Positions 55,488 through 64,000 of a DNA stretch of 64,000 nucleotides are shown here, piece by piece. Under the pieces are notes generated by a model. The model did no database searches. It was not told the DNA's origin and saw only the letters and a program-made list of their open reading frames with translations. The stretch is taken from positions 1 through 64,000 of the forward strand of contig JAKQNO010000040.1 of assembly GCA_029565735.1 (NCBI GenBank). The letters are read 5' to 3'. The DNA comes from a bacterium. GTDB lineage: Bacteria; Oederibacteriota; PGYV01. Both the position numbers and the translations under genes were made by a program. Each line of letters begins with the position of its first letter. Position 1 is the first letter of the stretch.

Positions 55488-55919
55488 TCAGTCTTTGTCT
55501 ATTACCCTGTATTTAATCTTCGCCGAACCTTCGGCGTTATCAGGTATGAAAAGGCCGAACAGAATGCTTAAAATACTGAACAGAAGGGCGCCGATTAACG
55601 CTCCGATAACGCTTGTAACCTCAAATCCCTTTACCATATACGCGGTTAAACCAAACATTGCCGCGTTTATGATAAGGGTGAACAACCCAAGTGTAAGCAC
55701 GTTTAATGGCAGCGTCAGGACAAAAATAACGGGCTTTATAAAAGTATTTATAAGCCCTATTATCAGCGCGGCCGCCGCAAGCGTCACAAAACCATCAATC
55801 CCCTGCCTTGTAATATCTATGCCTTTTACAGTATTGACCACTACAAAAAGGGCAATGGCATTGGCCATCCACTTGAAAAAAAGGTACTTAACGCTGAAAT
55901 TAGAGCGCGCCAATTCCAA
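55488..55919 (-). CDS. Phage-holin-family-IV-like four-TM membrane protein
   Basis: VNTVKGIDI...FVTLAAAALIIGLINTFIKPVIFVLTLPLNVLTLGLFTLIINAAMFGLTAYMVKGF. Confidence 0.85.
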   Translation of the reverse strand: MELARSNFSVKYLFFKWMANAIALFVVVNTVKGIDITRQGIDGFVTLAAAALIIGLINTFIKPVIFVLTLPLNVLTLGLFTLIINAAMFGLTAYMVKGFEVTSVIGALIGALLFSILSILFGLFIPDNAEGSAKIKYRVIDKD

Positions 55920-56364
55920 GGCCCTCCTTTACCAGCCTTTTATCCGCTTCCCTTAACCTTTGCACAAGGATTTTAATAAATATTTCATTCAGTTTCACAA
56001 CAATATCAGGATGGTCTTTTTTGAACGAATTATAATCCCTGTCGGAAAAACGTATCATTTTAGATGGCTTAATGGTAACCGCGGAAGCGGACCTTGGCGC
56101 CGGATAAAGCATTGACATTTCCCCGAAAAATTCGCCGTCTTTCATATTGGCTAAAATCTTTTCCGCGTTTTTCTGCTTTTTGGATATTTTAATTGCACCT
56201 TCAATTATTATAAACATTGAATCATCGCCTATCTGATTTTCGTGAAAAATATCATGGCCTGACTCAAACTCTTCAATTATCAGCCTTTCCGAAAAAACTT
56301 TAATTTCCCCTTCGGTAAACCCCTTAAAAAATTCAAGTTTTTTTAACACTTCCGGTTTTACCAT
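55900..56364 (-). CDS. Cyclic nucleotide-binding domain protein
   Basis: IFHENQIGDDSMFIIIEGAIKISKK...GEFFGEMSMLYPAPRSASAVT. Confidence 0.9.
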   Translation of the reverse strand: MVKPEVLKKLEFFKGFTEGEIKVFSERLIIEEFESGHDIFHENQIGDDSMFIIIEGAIKISKKQKNAEKILANMKDGEFFGEMSMLYPAPRSASAVTIKPSKMIRFSDRDYNSFKKDHPDIVVKLNEIFIKILVQRLREADKRLVKEGLGIGAL

Positions 56365-56930
56365 TGTTTAACCTCCTCAATGTTTTTCAGGAACAAAACC
56401 TTTGTTTCCCCGTAATCCTTTTCCTTAAACAGCTGCCACTCTTCAAGTATAGCGGCCATATTTTCAAATTCATCCCTGTGAATTTCCATCACTGTAACAG
56501 CTTCAGGTTTCAATATACCGCTATTTTTAAGTATTTTCAAGAACATTTCCCCGATATTCCTGTTGTAAGGCGGGTCAGAAAAAACAATGTCCGCTTTTAC
56601 CCCTTTTTTCGCTATTATATTCAGGGCGGCGGCGCAGTCACAGTTTAAAAGTTCATACTGCTCCCTGCCGGCTTTTACTTTTTCGGCGTTTTCCCTTATT
56701 ATATTTGTGCTGGCATTATCAATAAAATAAACTTTTTGCGCCTCATTGCTTAAAGATTCAAGCCCCATAGCGCCGGTTCCCGCGTAGCAGTCAACGCATA
56801 CCGCTCCCTGTATAAACGGCCTGATAACATTGAAAATTGATTCCCTTGTTCTGGCGGAGGTCGGCCTTGTGGATATTCCCTTTGGCGCTTTTAGCGGTAT
56901 CCCTGAGAACTTTCCGCTAATTATTTTCAT
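56358..56930 (-). CDS. rsmD: 16S rRNA (guanine966-N2)-methyltransferase
   Basis: ISGKFSGIPLKAPKGISTRPTSARTRESIFNVI; DCYAGTGAMGLESLS; FSDPPYNR. Confidence 0.95.
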   Translation of the reverse strand: MKIISGKFSGIPLKAPKGISTRPTSARTRESIFNVIRPFIQGAVCVDCYAGTGAMGLESLSNEAQKVYFIDNASTNIIRENAEKVKAGREQYELLNCDCAAALNIIAKKGVKADIVFSDPPYNRNIGEMFLKILKNSGILKPEAVTVMEIHRDEFENMAAILEEWQLFKEKDYGETKVLFLKNIEEVKQW

Positions 56931-57883
56931 TTTATTTTTTTAAGAAAAAGGTATGTCAATATGCCGGAAAAAATAAGAATGCCGTTTACAAACATCCAGC
57001 CCCATATGCCTTTATCGGCAAACGGAAGATAAATGTTCATGCCGTAATAACTGGTAAGCACTGTAAGCGGTATGGCTATTGTGGCGGCAACAGTAAGGCC
57101 ATGAATGGCATCATTGGTTTTTTTGTTCATCAGACTGTTGTACGCGTCCATCAAAGACGGAATAAGATCCCTTAAATTTTCAAGCGTGGCATTCATTTCC
57201 GAAAGGTGGTCAAAAATATCCCTGAAATAAACCTGCGTGGATTCGCGTATGTATCGCATTTCGCCCTTTAACAGCCTTGTAAAAATACCCCTCTCCGCGG
57301 TTATTAATTTTCTTAAGAACAAAATGTTCCTCTTCTGAGTTATAATCTCATCTATGATTTCAAGTTTTCTTTCTTCCAGAATCACATCTTCAAATTCATC
57401 AAGCCTGTCCTCTATTTTTTCTATAATAGGAAAGTATTCGTCAATGGTATTATCCGCAAGGGCGTGAAACACAAGGTCAACCCCCTGATGAAAGCCGTTT
57501 TTAGCCCTGCTTCTTGCCCTTGCTATAACCCTTTCAACCGCCCTTATCTTTTCTTCATGGATTGTCACTATGTAGTTTTTGCCTATAAAAATATTCAGCT
57601 GATCCTCTTTTATTTCCCCGTCGGCAATTCTGGCCGCGTAAAAAATGGCAAAAGAATAATCGTCAAATTCTTCAAGTTTTGGGTGGTCTTTCTGAATCAT
57701 CGCGTCTTCAATGGAAAGCGGGTGAAAATCAAATTCCTGAATAAGGAAGTCTATTTCCTGCTCGGTCGGATCTTCAAGGTCAATCCATGTCCTTGCCCTG
57801 GAGTTTTTAAGGTCTTTAATGACTTCAGCGGGATCATTCTTCTCTGTGACATTGTCTGCTGTAAATACAAACCCTCTGAACAT
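56927..57883 (-). CDS. corA: CorA-family magnesium transporter
   Basis: C-terminal YGMNI in TSYYGMNIYLPF; two C-terminal TM helices. Confidence 0.94.
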   Translation of the reverse strand: MFRGFVFTADNVTEKNDPAEVIKDLKNSRARTWIDLEDPTEQEIDFLIQEFDFHPLSIEDAMIQKDHPKLEEFDDYSFAIFYAARIADGEIKEDQLNIFIGKNYIVTIHEEKIRAVERVIARARSRAKNGFHQGVDLVFHALADNTIDEYFPIIEKIEDRLDEFEDVILEERKLEIIDEIITQKRNILFLRKLITAERGIFTRLLKGEMRYIRESTQVYFRDIFDHLSEMNATLENLRDLIPSLMDAYNSLMNKKTNDAIHGLTVAATIAIPLTVLTSYYGMNIYLPFADKGIWGWMFVNGILIFSGILTYLFLKKIK

Positions 57884-57911
57884 TAAAGCCCCCCGTTATT
57901 TTATTTCGGGT

Positions 57912-58274
57912 CTACTTTCTGCCCTTGCCTTTCTTTCCGGAGAGGCATTTCATACAGGTCTTGGCAAAAGGAAGTGCCTTTAACCTTTCAAATGACACTT
58001 CTCCGCCGCAGCTGTCGCACTTTCCGTAATTGCCCTTATCAATCCTTTCAAGGGCATCTTCTATATCAACAAGCAGTTTTTTGTTCTTTTCGGTAAGGTC
58101 ATAATGCAGTTCTTTGTCGTAAATGTTGGTCGCCATGTCCGCAAAATCCTGCGCGTCATCTTTGAAGTTCTCGACGCTTTCAAGGTCGTCGTTATTCTGC
58201 TTAATTTCAGAAAGCTTATGTTCTTTCATCTTTATAAGCATAGCCTTTATTTCTTTTTTCTTTTTTGCGTCCAC
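57912..58274 (-). CDS. DksA/TraR-type zinc finger protein
   Basis: YGKCDSCGGEVSFERLKALPFAKTCMKC. Confidence 0.92.
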   Translation of the reverse strand: MDAKKKKEIKAMLIKMKEHKLSEIKQNNDDLESVENFKDDAQDFADMATNIYDKELHYDLTEKNKKLLVDIEDALERIDKGNYGKCDSCGGEVSFERLKALPFAKTCMKCLSGKKGKGRK

Positions 58275-58295
58275 TTTGACTCTCCTGTGTTTTTT

Positions 58296-58709
58296 TCAGG
58301 AACTTAAGGCTTTTTCTTCATTATCAGCTTTATGCCTTAAGTTCGGTATATCAAGGAGCCCTCTTTTAAGCTCCATAGTGGTGTTGGACTCAGCTTCAAG
58401 TTCCCTGCTTAAATAAAAGAACGCGTCCCAGGGATCAACGCTTTCCCCGCAGGTAAAAAGGTCAACAGCCGCGTATCCGTATTCCGGCCAGGTATGTATG
58501 GCCAGATGCGATTCGGAAATTACCACAACTCCGCTTAATCCGTGCGGCGCAAACTTGTGAAACACATAATCAACAACAGTCGCCTTTGCGTATTCAGCGG
58601 CGCCTATCATTTTTCCCTCTACAAATTTAAGGTCATTTAACTTTTCCCTGTTACAGCCGTAAAACTCCACCAGAATGTGCCTGCCGAGACTTTTCAATTT
58701 AAGTCCCAC
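58296..58709 (-). CDS. speD: S-adenosylmethionine decarboxylase proenzyme
   Basis: [51 protein letters not shown]; start trimmed from 58754. Confidence 0.94.
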   Translation of the reverse strand: MGLKLKSLGRHILVEFYGCNREKLNDLKFVEGKMIGAAEYAKATVVDYVFHKFAPHGLSGVVVISESHLAIHTWPEYGYAAVDLFTCGESVDPWDAFFYLSRELEAESNTTMELKRGLLDIPNLRHKADNEEKALSS

Positions 58710-58815
58710 CACCTTCGTATAATTTTTATTAATTATAAGAAGAGATGGGGGCAAATATTACGCTGCCCTTTTCTCTGCCATATTTTTCAGGTTTTTTCCC
58801 TGAAAAGTAATCTTA

Positions 58816-58844
58816 TTTATATATTTATTACAGGTATTTGTCAA
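58816..58844 (-). promoter_or_regulatory. Sigma-70 promoter for speD
   Basis: TTGACA-17 bp-TATAAA. Confidence 0.75.
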
Positions 58845-58943
58845 GAATTATTTAACCCATTTTTATAAAAAAACAAAACGCCTGAAAAATGGTATAATAA
58901 ACGTAATAATTTCATTTTTTACCTGTAAATAAGGGAGAAAATT

Positions 58944-59603
58944 ATGGTCAATAACAGCAACATTGACAGGGTGCTGGAGCTTGTGCGCAAAACAGTGAAG
59001 AGTTACAGGGCGCCGGTGCTTGAAAGATTCAACGACGAGATTAAAGACCCTTTCTGGGTTCTTATCCCCTGTATCTTAAGCCTGCGTTCAAGGGATGAAA
59101 CAACAGCTGTTGCCGCAAGAAAACTCTATCAGGCCGCTCCCACGCCTGAACAAATTCTGTCGATTGCCCCAAAAAAACTTGAACAGCTGCTTTTCAGCAC
59201 AGGTTTTTACAGGCAAAAAGCAAAAGCCGTGCGCAGGATATCACAGCTTATACTTGAAAAATATAACGGCAGCGTTCCCGATACAATAGAAGAACTGCTT
59301 ACGCTTCCGGGAGTTGGCCGCAAAACCGCCAACCTTACGGTAACAGTGGCTTTCAACAAACCCGGCATCTGCGTTGACACTCACGTGCATAAAATATGCA
59401 ACCGCTGGGGTTTTGTAAAAACAAAAAACGCCGACGCAACCGAAATGCAGTTAAGAAAAATACTGCCTAAAAAATACTGGATAAAACTGAATTATTGGCT
59501 TGTACTTTACGGCCAGAACATATGCCTGTCTGTATCGCCTTTGTGCTCCAAATGCCCGGTTTCATCTTACTGCCCCAGGCTTGGAGTTAAAAAAAGCAGG
59601 TAA
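58944..59603 (+). CDS. nth: Endonuclease III
   Basis: HhH LLTLPGVGRKTANLTVTVAF; VDTHVHKICNRWG; C-terminal FeS CSPLCSKCPVSSYC. Confidence 0.95.
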   Translation: MVNNSNIDRVLELVRKTVKSYRAPVLERFNDEIKDPFWVLIPCILSLRSRDETTAVAARKLYQAAPTPEQILSIAPKKLEQLLFSTGFYRQKAKAVRRISQLILEKYNGSVPDTIEELLTLPGVGRKTANLTVTVAFNKPGICVDTHVHKICNRWGFVKTKNADATEMQLRKILPKKYWIKLNYWLVLYGQNICLSVSPLCSKCPVSSYCPRLGVKKSR

Positions 59604-59616
59604 TCAAGGCTGCCTC

Positions 59617-59922
59617 TTAATCAGTGTCTTTTATCATCCTGACAGAACGGGTCTTTTCCTGATTATCAAAGTGAAAGCAGGGGTAATATTCGGTGTTGGT
59701 TTTGCGGTCAAGCGCCTTGTTATCCAGCTCGTATACGTCAAAACTGCCGTCAGTTGAATCAAACACTATAACCTGCCTGTTGCCGCCGTTCTGATTCTGC
59801 GTCACAAAACACGAATACCTTCCCTGCGCATTATCCTGCGGGTAATCCGGTATCGCGGTTTTGGCGCATAAAACAGCAGGCGCCGCAGCCGCAAACAAAA
59901 TCAACATAAAGATTTTTTTCAT
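59617..59922 (-). CDS. Hypothetical secreted protein
   Basis: Signal peptide MKKIFMLILFAAAAPAVLCA. Confidence 0.55.
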   Translation of the reverse strand: MKKIFMLILFAAAAPAVLCAKTAIPDYPQDNAQGRYSCFVTQNQNGGNRQVIVFDSTDGSFDVYELDNKALDRKTNTEYYPCFHFDNQEKTRSVRMIKDTD

Positions 59923-59961
59923 GAATTTCCTCCCGTTTTTTTATAATTCCGGCTGTTATTA

Positions 59962-61677
59962 TCAGATAACCGCCCTTGAAAGTTTTACGTCTTTTACTTC
60001 AAGAGACACCGACTCTTCATCATTCCAGGTATTCACCGAAGGATAAAAAGCCACATCAAGCATTTCCCCTTTTTTAATTTCATTTTCATGGCTGTCAGTA
60101 CGTCCAAAAAGGATAAAATTATACGTTTTGCCCATATGTTTGCCGTAAAATTTTAACGTGGAATTTTTTAACAGTTTAACATCAGCTACCTGCACGTCCC
60201 TTGCCACAAGAAGCGGCCTTGGATTTCCCTCGCCCCACGGCTCCAGCTTTTCCATAATTCTTATATCTTTAATGTTTACAGTTTCAGCCAATACCGCGTC
60301 AATATTCAGAACCGGCACAAAGTCCCCGGAAGAATAATTATTCTTCATATATGCATTTAGGGCTTCCCTGAAATCATGAATTTTTTCTTTTTTAAGGGAT
60401 ACTCCCGCCGCAAGCCTGTGCCCTCCGTAACGTACAAGGTGCTCTTCAACATTTTTCAGAGCCTCGTAAATATTTACAGCAGGCAGGCTGCGCGCGCTTC
60501 CGTGCGCCAGCCCGTCGGAATCATCGGTCAGAATGAAAGCCGGCCTGTTAAATTTGGCCACTATTTTGGACGCGGCCAGCCCTACAATACCCGTGTTCCA
60601 GCTTCCGTCATAAAGGACAATTACATACTGCGATTCAGGGTCAAAAGCACCCTCAAGCTTTGACACAGCTTCTTCTTCCATTTTTTTCATAAGTTTTTTT
60701 CGTTCTTCGTTTACGGCGTTAAGTTCCATTGCTATATCTTCTATCGCGGCCAGATCGCCGGACACAAAAAGTTCCACCGCTTTATTGGCGTGTTCTATCC
60801 TGCCTGCCGCGTTTATCCTTGGCCCTATGACAAAACCCACGTGATAAGCCGTCACCTGCGCCCCTTTTTTAAGCCCTGCCGCGTCTTTTAAGGCGTTTAA
60901 ACCTTCGTTGGATGTTGTCTCTATCTTCTTTAATCCGCGCCTTACTATTATCCTGTTTTCCCTGCTCATCGGCACAATATCGGCAATGGTGCCAAGCGCG
61001 ACAAAATCAAGGAAATCATCCTTCAGTTGCACATTATTTGCCTCTGCAAGCGCGCACAGAAGTTTATACGCTGTTCCTACGCCGCTTAAATCCTTATCAG
61101 GATAAGCATCTGAATACTTGGGATTGATTATCGCGCACGCGGATTCGGGGATATTTGCCTTATCCGGATTATGGTGGTCCGTTACTATGACCTTCACCCC
61201 TCGCGACACGCAGTAGTCAACATCATTTTTTGATGTTATCCCGCAGTCCACTGTGATAATAAGCTTTGTCCCGCCGGCAATGATTGAACCAAGGGCTTCC
61301 CTGTTTAATCCGTACCCTTCTTCGTGCCTGTTAGGCACGTAATATGATACATTTTCATACTTCAAAAAATCCCTGAAAAAAGTGTAAAGCACGGTTATCG
61401 ACGTCACACCGTCAACATCATAATCGCCGTAAATGGTTATGCGTTCATTATTGCGGATTGAATCTTTTACAGCATCCACCGCATTTTTCATGTCTTCAAA
61501 AAGCCACGGGGAATTAAGTTTAACTTCGTCAATGCTGAATACTTCTTCGGCCTTTTCAGAAGTGTCTATGCCCCTGTTAATGAATATTTTGGCAAGAAAA
61601 TCAGGTATGTTAAGTTCTTTTTTAAGTTTTAAAACGGCCGCATTGTTGGAATCTGTATTTTTAATTTCCCATTTCAA
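59962..61677 (-). CDS. recJ: Single-stranded-DNA-specific exonuclease RecJ
   Basis: ITIYGDYDVDGVTS; VIVTDHHNP; YGGHRLAAGVSL. Confidence 0.95.
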   Translation of the reverse strand: MKWEIKNTDSNNAAVLKLKKELNIPDFLAKIFINRGIDTSEKAEEVFSIDEVKLNSPWLFEDMKNAVDAVKDSIRNNERITIYGDYDVDGVTSITVLYTFFRDFLKYENVSYYVPNRHEEGYGLNREALGSIIAGGTKLIITVDCGITSKNDVDYCVSRGVKVIVTDHHNPDKANIPESACAIINPKYSDAYPDKDLSGVGTAYKLLCALAEANNVQLKDDFLDFVALGTIADIVPMSRENRIIVRRGLKKIETTSNEGLNALKDAAGLKKGAQVTAYHVGFVIGPRINAAGRIEHANKAVELFVSGDLAAIEDIAMELNAVNEERKKLMKKMEEEAVSKLEGAFDPESQYVIVLYDGSWNTGIVGLAASKIVAKFNRPAFILTDDSDGLAHGSARSLPAVNIYEALKNVEEHLVRYGGHRLAAGVSLKKEKIHDFREALNAYMKNNYSSGDFVPVLNIDAVLAETVNIKDIRIMEKLEPWGEGNPRPLLVARDVQVADVKLLKNSTLKFYGKHMGKTYNFILFGRTDSHENEIKKGEMLDVAFYPSVNTWNDEESVSLEVKDVKLSRAVI

Positions 61678-61692
61678 TTTTATCGCCCCTTA

Positions 61693-62559
61693 TCAGTCAA
61701 ACATTTCATCAACAAAATGCTGCGCGCTGAACTCTTCAATATCTCCCGTGCTTTCCCCAAACGTGATAAATTTAACGGGCAGCCCAAGGTCCGATTTTAT
61801 ATGAATTATGCTGCCGCCTTTCGCAGAACTGTCAAATTTTGTAAGGATAACTCCGGTAAGATTCATGGCTTCGTTGAATTCTTTTGCCTGCACATATCCG
61901 TTTTTGCCTATATTTGCGTCTATTATTATGAAAGTATCAACAGATTCTTCCTCCACCTCTTTTAATATCACTTTTTTTATCTTCACTATTTCCTGCATCA
62001 GGTTTGACTTTGTGTGAAGCCTGCCGGCGGTATCAACGATAAGGACATCAGTTTGGCTTTTTTTTGCCTGCGCAACGGCGTCATACACCACAGCGGCCGG
62101 GTCCCCGTTTTCCTGACCCTTTATTACGGCGACTCCCAGCCTGTTCCCCCATGTTTCAAGCTGTTCAGTTGCGGCAGCCCTGAACGTGTCAGCCGCGGCC
62201 ATCATGACTTTTTTATTTCTTCCCAGGTAGTAAGAAGCAAGTTTGGAAGCCGCGGTAGTCTTGCCCGCGCCGTTAATCCCCACAAGCACTATTATGTACA
62301 GCCCTTTTATTTCACGTTTTACGGAAGAATCAGACAGTTTTTCGGCAAAGACCTTCTTCAGAAAAACCCTTGCCTCTTCGTAGGACTTAATCCTGTTCTT
62401 TTTGATAAGCTCAACTGTTTCATCCACAATTGCAAGGTCAATATCCGCTTCAATAAGGGATTGTTCTATATCCTCTATACAGGCCGCGGCGTCTTTACCC
62501 GTGAATAAATCCCTTATTTTATCAAGAAAAGAACGCGGTTTGGAAAACTTAATGTTCAT
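61693..62559 (-). CDS. ftsY: Signal recognition particle receptor FtsY
   Basis: VGINGAGKTTAASKLASYY; DTAGRLHTKSNLMQE; TKFDSSAKGG. Confidence 0.95.
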   Translation of the reverse strand: MNIKFSKPRSFLDKIRDLFTGKDAAACIEDIEQSLIEADIDLAIVDETVELIKKNRIKSYEEARVFLKKVFAEKLSDSSVKREIKGLYIIVLVGINGAGKTTAASKLASYYLGRNKKVMMAAADTFRAAATEQLETWGNRLGVAVIKGQENGDPAAVVYDAVAQAKKSQTDVLIVDTAGRLHTKSNLMQEIVKIKKVILKEVEEESVDTFIIIDANIGKNGYVQAKEFNEAMNLTGVILTKFDSSAKGGSIIHIKSDLGLPVKFITFGESTGDIEEFSAQHFVDEMFD

Positions 62560-64000
62560 TACTCTTCTTCCCGTTTGGGGGCATCCGTCTGATTTTCAGA
62601 ATCCGGCTGCCGGTCAATTTCAGCATCCTGCGGCGCGGCGGGATTTTCAGATTCCTGCGGATTCTCCTGATTCACGGTTTCCTGATTTTCGGCTTCCGGC
62701 TGCACTTCATCCTGATTTTCATTTACAGCCGCGTCAGGTTTTTCCGTCAGCGTTTCGGAATCAAGCTTTTCAACATCAATAAAGCCGTCCATTCTTTCTT
62801 TTTTATATTTGGGCCTTGTCCTTACCTTTCCTTTTTCTTTTTCCTTAAGCTCGCTTCCGGCTTTGGCGTCAATTCCGCCTTCCTTGCCTTCAAGTTTTAC
62901 GGATATTATCTTGGAAACGCCGGCGCTTTCCATTGAAACGCCGTATATCGTGCGGGCTATTTCCATCGTTATTTTGTTATGCGATATTATAAGGAACTGG
63001 GTTATATCGGAAAAACTTCTTATAAGGTTCGTAAACCTTGCAATGTTCATGTCATCAAGCGCCGCGTCAACCTCATCCATAATGCAGAAAGGGCTTGTCC
63101 TGGTTAAAAACAGCGCGAACAAAAGCGAAACAGCGGTAATGGCTTTTTCTCCGCCGGACAGCAGCGTGATATTCTGAAGTTTTTTGCCCGGAGGCCTTGC
63201 GATAATGTCAACGCCGGATTCAAGGATGTTTTCCTGGTCAACAAGCACAAGGTCAGCCTCGCCGCCGTTCATCATCCTTTTAAACACTTCGGCAAACTTC
63301 ACCCTTACTTCGCTGAAAGCTTTGGTAAAAAGCTGTTTGGATTCGTCGTTGGTTTTCTTAATTACTTTTTTAAGGTTTTCCCTGCCGCTTGCAAGGTCGT
63401 CATACTGGACCTGCAGGAACTGCTGCCTGCTTGTAAGTTCGTTGTATTCCTCTATTGCAACAAGGTTAATAACACCCATTTTTTCCATCTTTTCCTTTAA
63501 CTCTTCCGCCCTTAAGCGTATTGTTTCGTGTTCTTCTTCCGGTATTTCAACTGCCATAACAGCCTGCTCGTCAGGCTGAACTTTAAATTCTTCGGAAAGC
63601 TTGTTCTGAATATTCCCAAGATTTAAAGCCGTTTCGTTCATCTTTATTTTAAGATCATACTGCCTTTGCCGCAGCGTATCCCTGTCTTTTCCCATTTCCT
63701 TTATATATGTTTCAAGTTCCGTCATTTCCCCCCTGTACCGGTCAAAAGTAACTTTTCTTTCCGTATACTCCGCTTCATCAGTGCCAAGCGCTTTTCTGTC
63801 CTCTTCTATCTTAAGTTCGCTTTCGGTCCTGTCAGTTTCGGCTTTCTGCGCCCTGGAATTGTGTTCTTCTATTTCGCGGGCTGTATTTTCATAGTATTTC
63901 TGAAGTTCGGCAAGCCTTGCTTCAAGCATTTCTTTGCCGTTCTGTTCAACTTCAAAATCATTTTTTATCTTCATTATTTCCATTCTTTTCTCTTCAAGGT
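62559..64000 (-). CDS. smc: Chromosome segregation protein SMC, C-terminal part (runs off window)
   Basis: LSGGEKAITAVSLLFALFLTRTSPFCIMDEVDAALDD; frame stays open to the window edge. Confidence 0.93.
   Translation of the reverse strand, partial: LEEKRMEIMKIKNDFEVEQNGKEMLEARLAELQKYYENTAREIEEHNSRAQKAETDRTESELKIEEDRKALGTDEAEYTERKVTFDRYRGEMTELETYIKEMGKDRDTLRQRQYDLKIKMNETALNLGNIQNKLSEEFKVQPDEQAVMAVEIPEEEHETIRLRAEELKEKMEKMGVINLVAIEEYNELTSRQQFLQVQYDDLASGRENLKKVIKKTNDESKQLFTKAFSEVRVKFAEVFKRMMNGGEADLVLVDQENILESGVDIIARPPGKKLQNITLLSGGEKAITAVSLLFALFLTRTSPFCIMDEVDAALDDMNIARFTNLIRSFSDITQFLIISHNKITMEIARTIYGVSMESAGVSKIISVKLEGKEGGIDAKAGSELKEKEKGKVRTRPKYKKERMDGFIDVEKLDSETLTEKPDAAVNENQDEVQPEAENQETVNQENPQESENPAAPQDAEIDRQPDSENQTDAPKREEE

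Overview
This 64 kb bacterial window is dominated by a roughly 33 kb minus-strand flagellar supercluster (about 2.1-35.2 kb). In transcription order it reads: MCP, RHH-like protein, FlgN-like protein, flgB-flgC-fliE-fliF-fliG-fliH-fliI-fliJ-fliK-flgD-TIGR02530-like-flgE, flbD-motA-motB-fliL-fliM-fliY/N-fliO-fliP-fliQ-fliR-flhB-flhA-flhF-flhG-PilZ-sigma28-fapA(DUF342)-...-second fliK-like-fhlB. The rest is housekeeping and envelope genes (murA, dusB, mgtC-like, tsaD, polysaccharide deacetylase, ctpA, nagA, NtrC-like regulator, DUF2723/TPR protein, O-antigen ligase, ROK kinase, rsmD, corA, dksA-like, speD, nth, recJ, ftsY, smc), one tRNA-Leu(GAG), and a plus-strand pair encoding a small T9SS-type-sorting-domain-like protein and a PorV/PorQ-like barrel. 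Both window edges cut CDSs. The most unusual non-coding content is a set of mosaic intergenic repeat islands (36.5-37.2, 45.5-46.1, 47.7-48.0, 54.6-55.1 kb). They carry four copies of a 203-bp (one 270-bp) MITE-like element whose 32-34-bp terminal inverted repeats show compensatory change and mostly G-U-type mismatches, a REP-like GC palindrome, and 49/55-bp tandem arrays. Other notable items are structured leaders before flgE and fliK with an identical CGAAU pentaloop, and a partial duplication of the tRNA-Leu 3' end plus terminator. All product names come from reading the sequence without database searches. Gene content and repeat style suggest an uncultivated candidate phylum, but the taxonomy is a guess.
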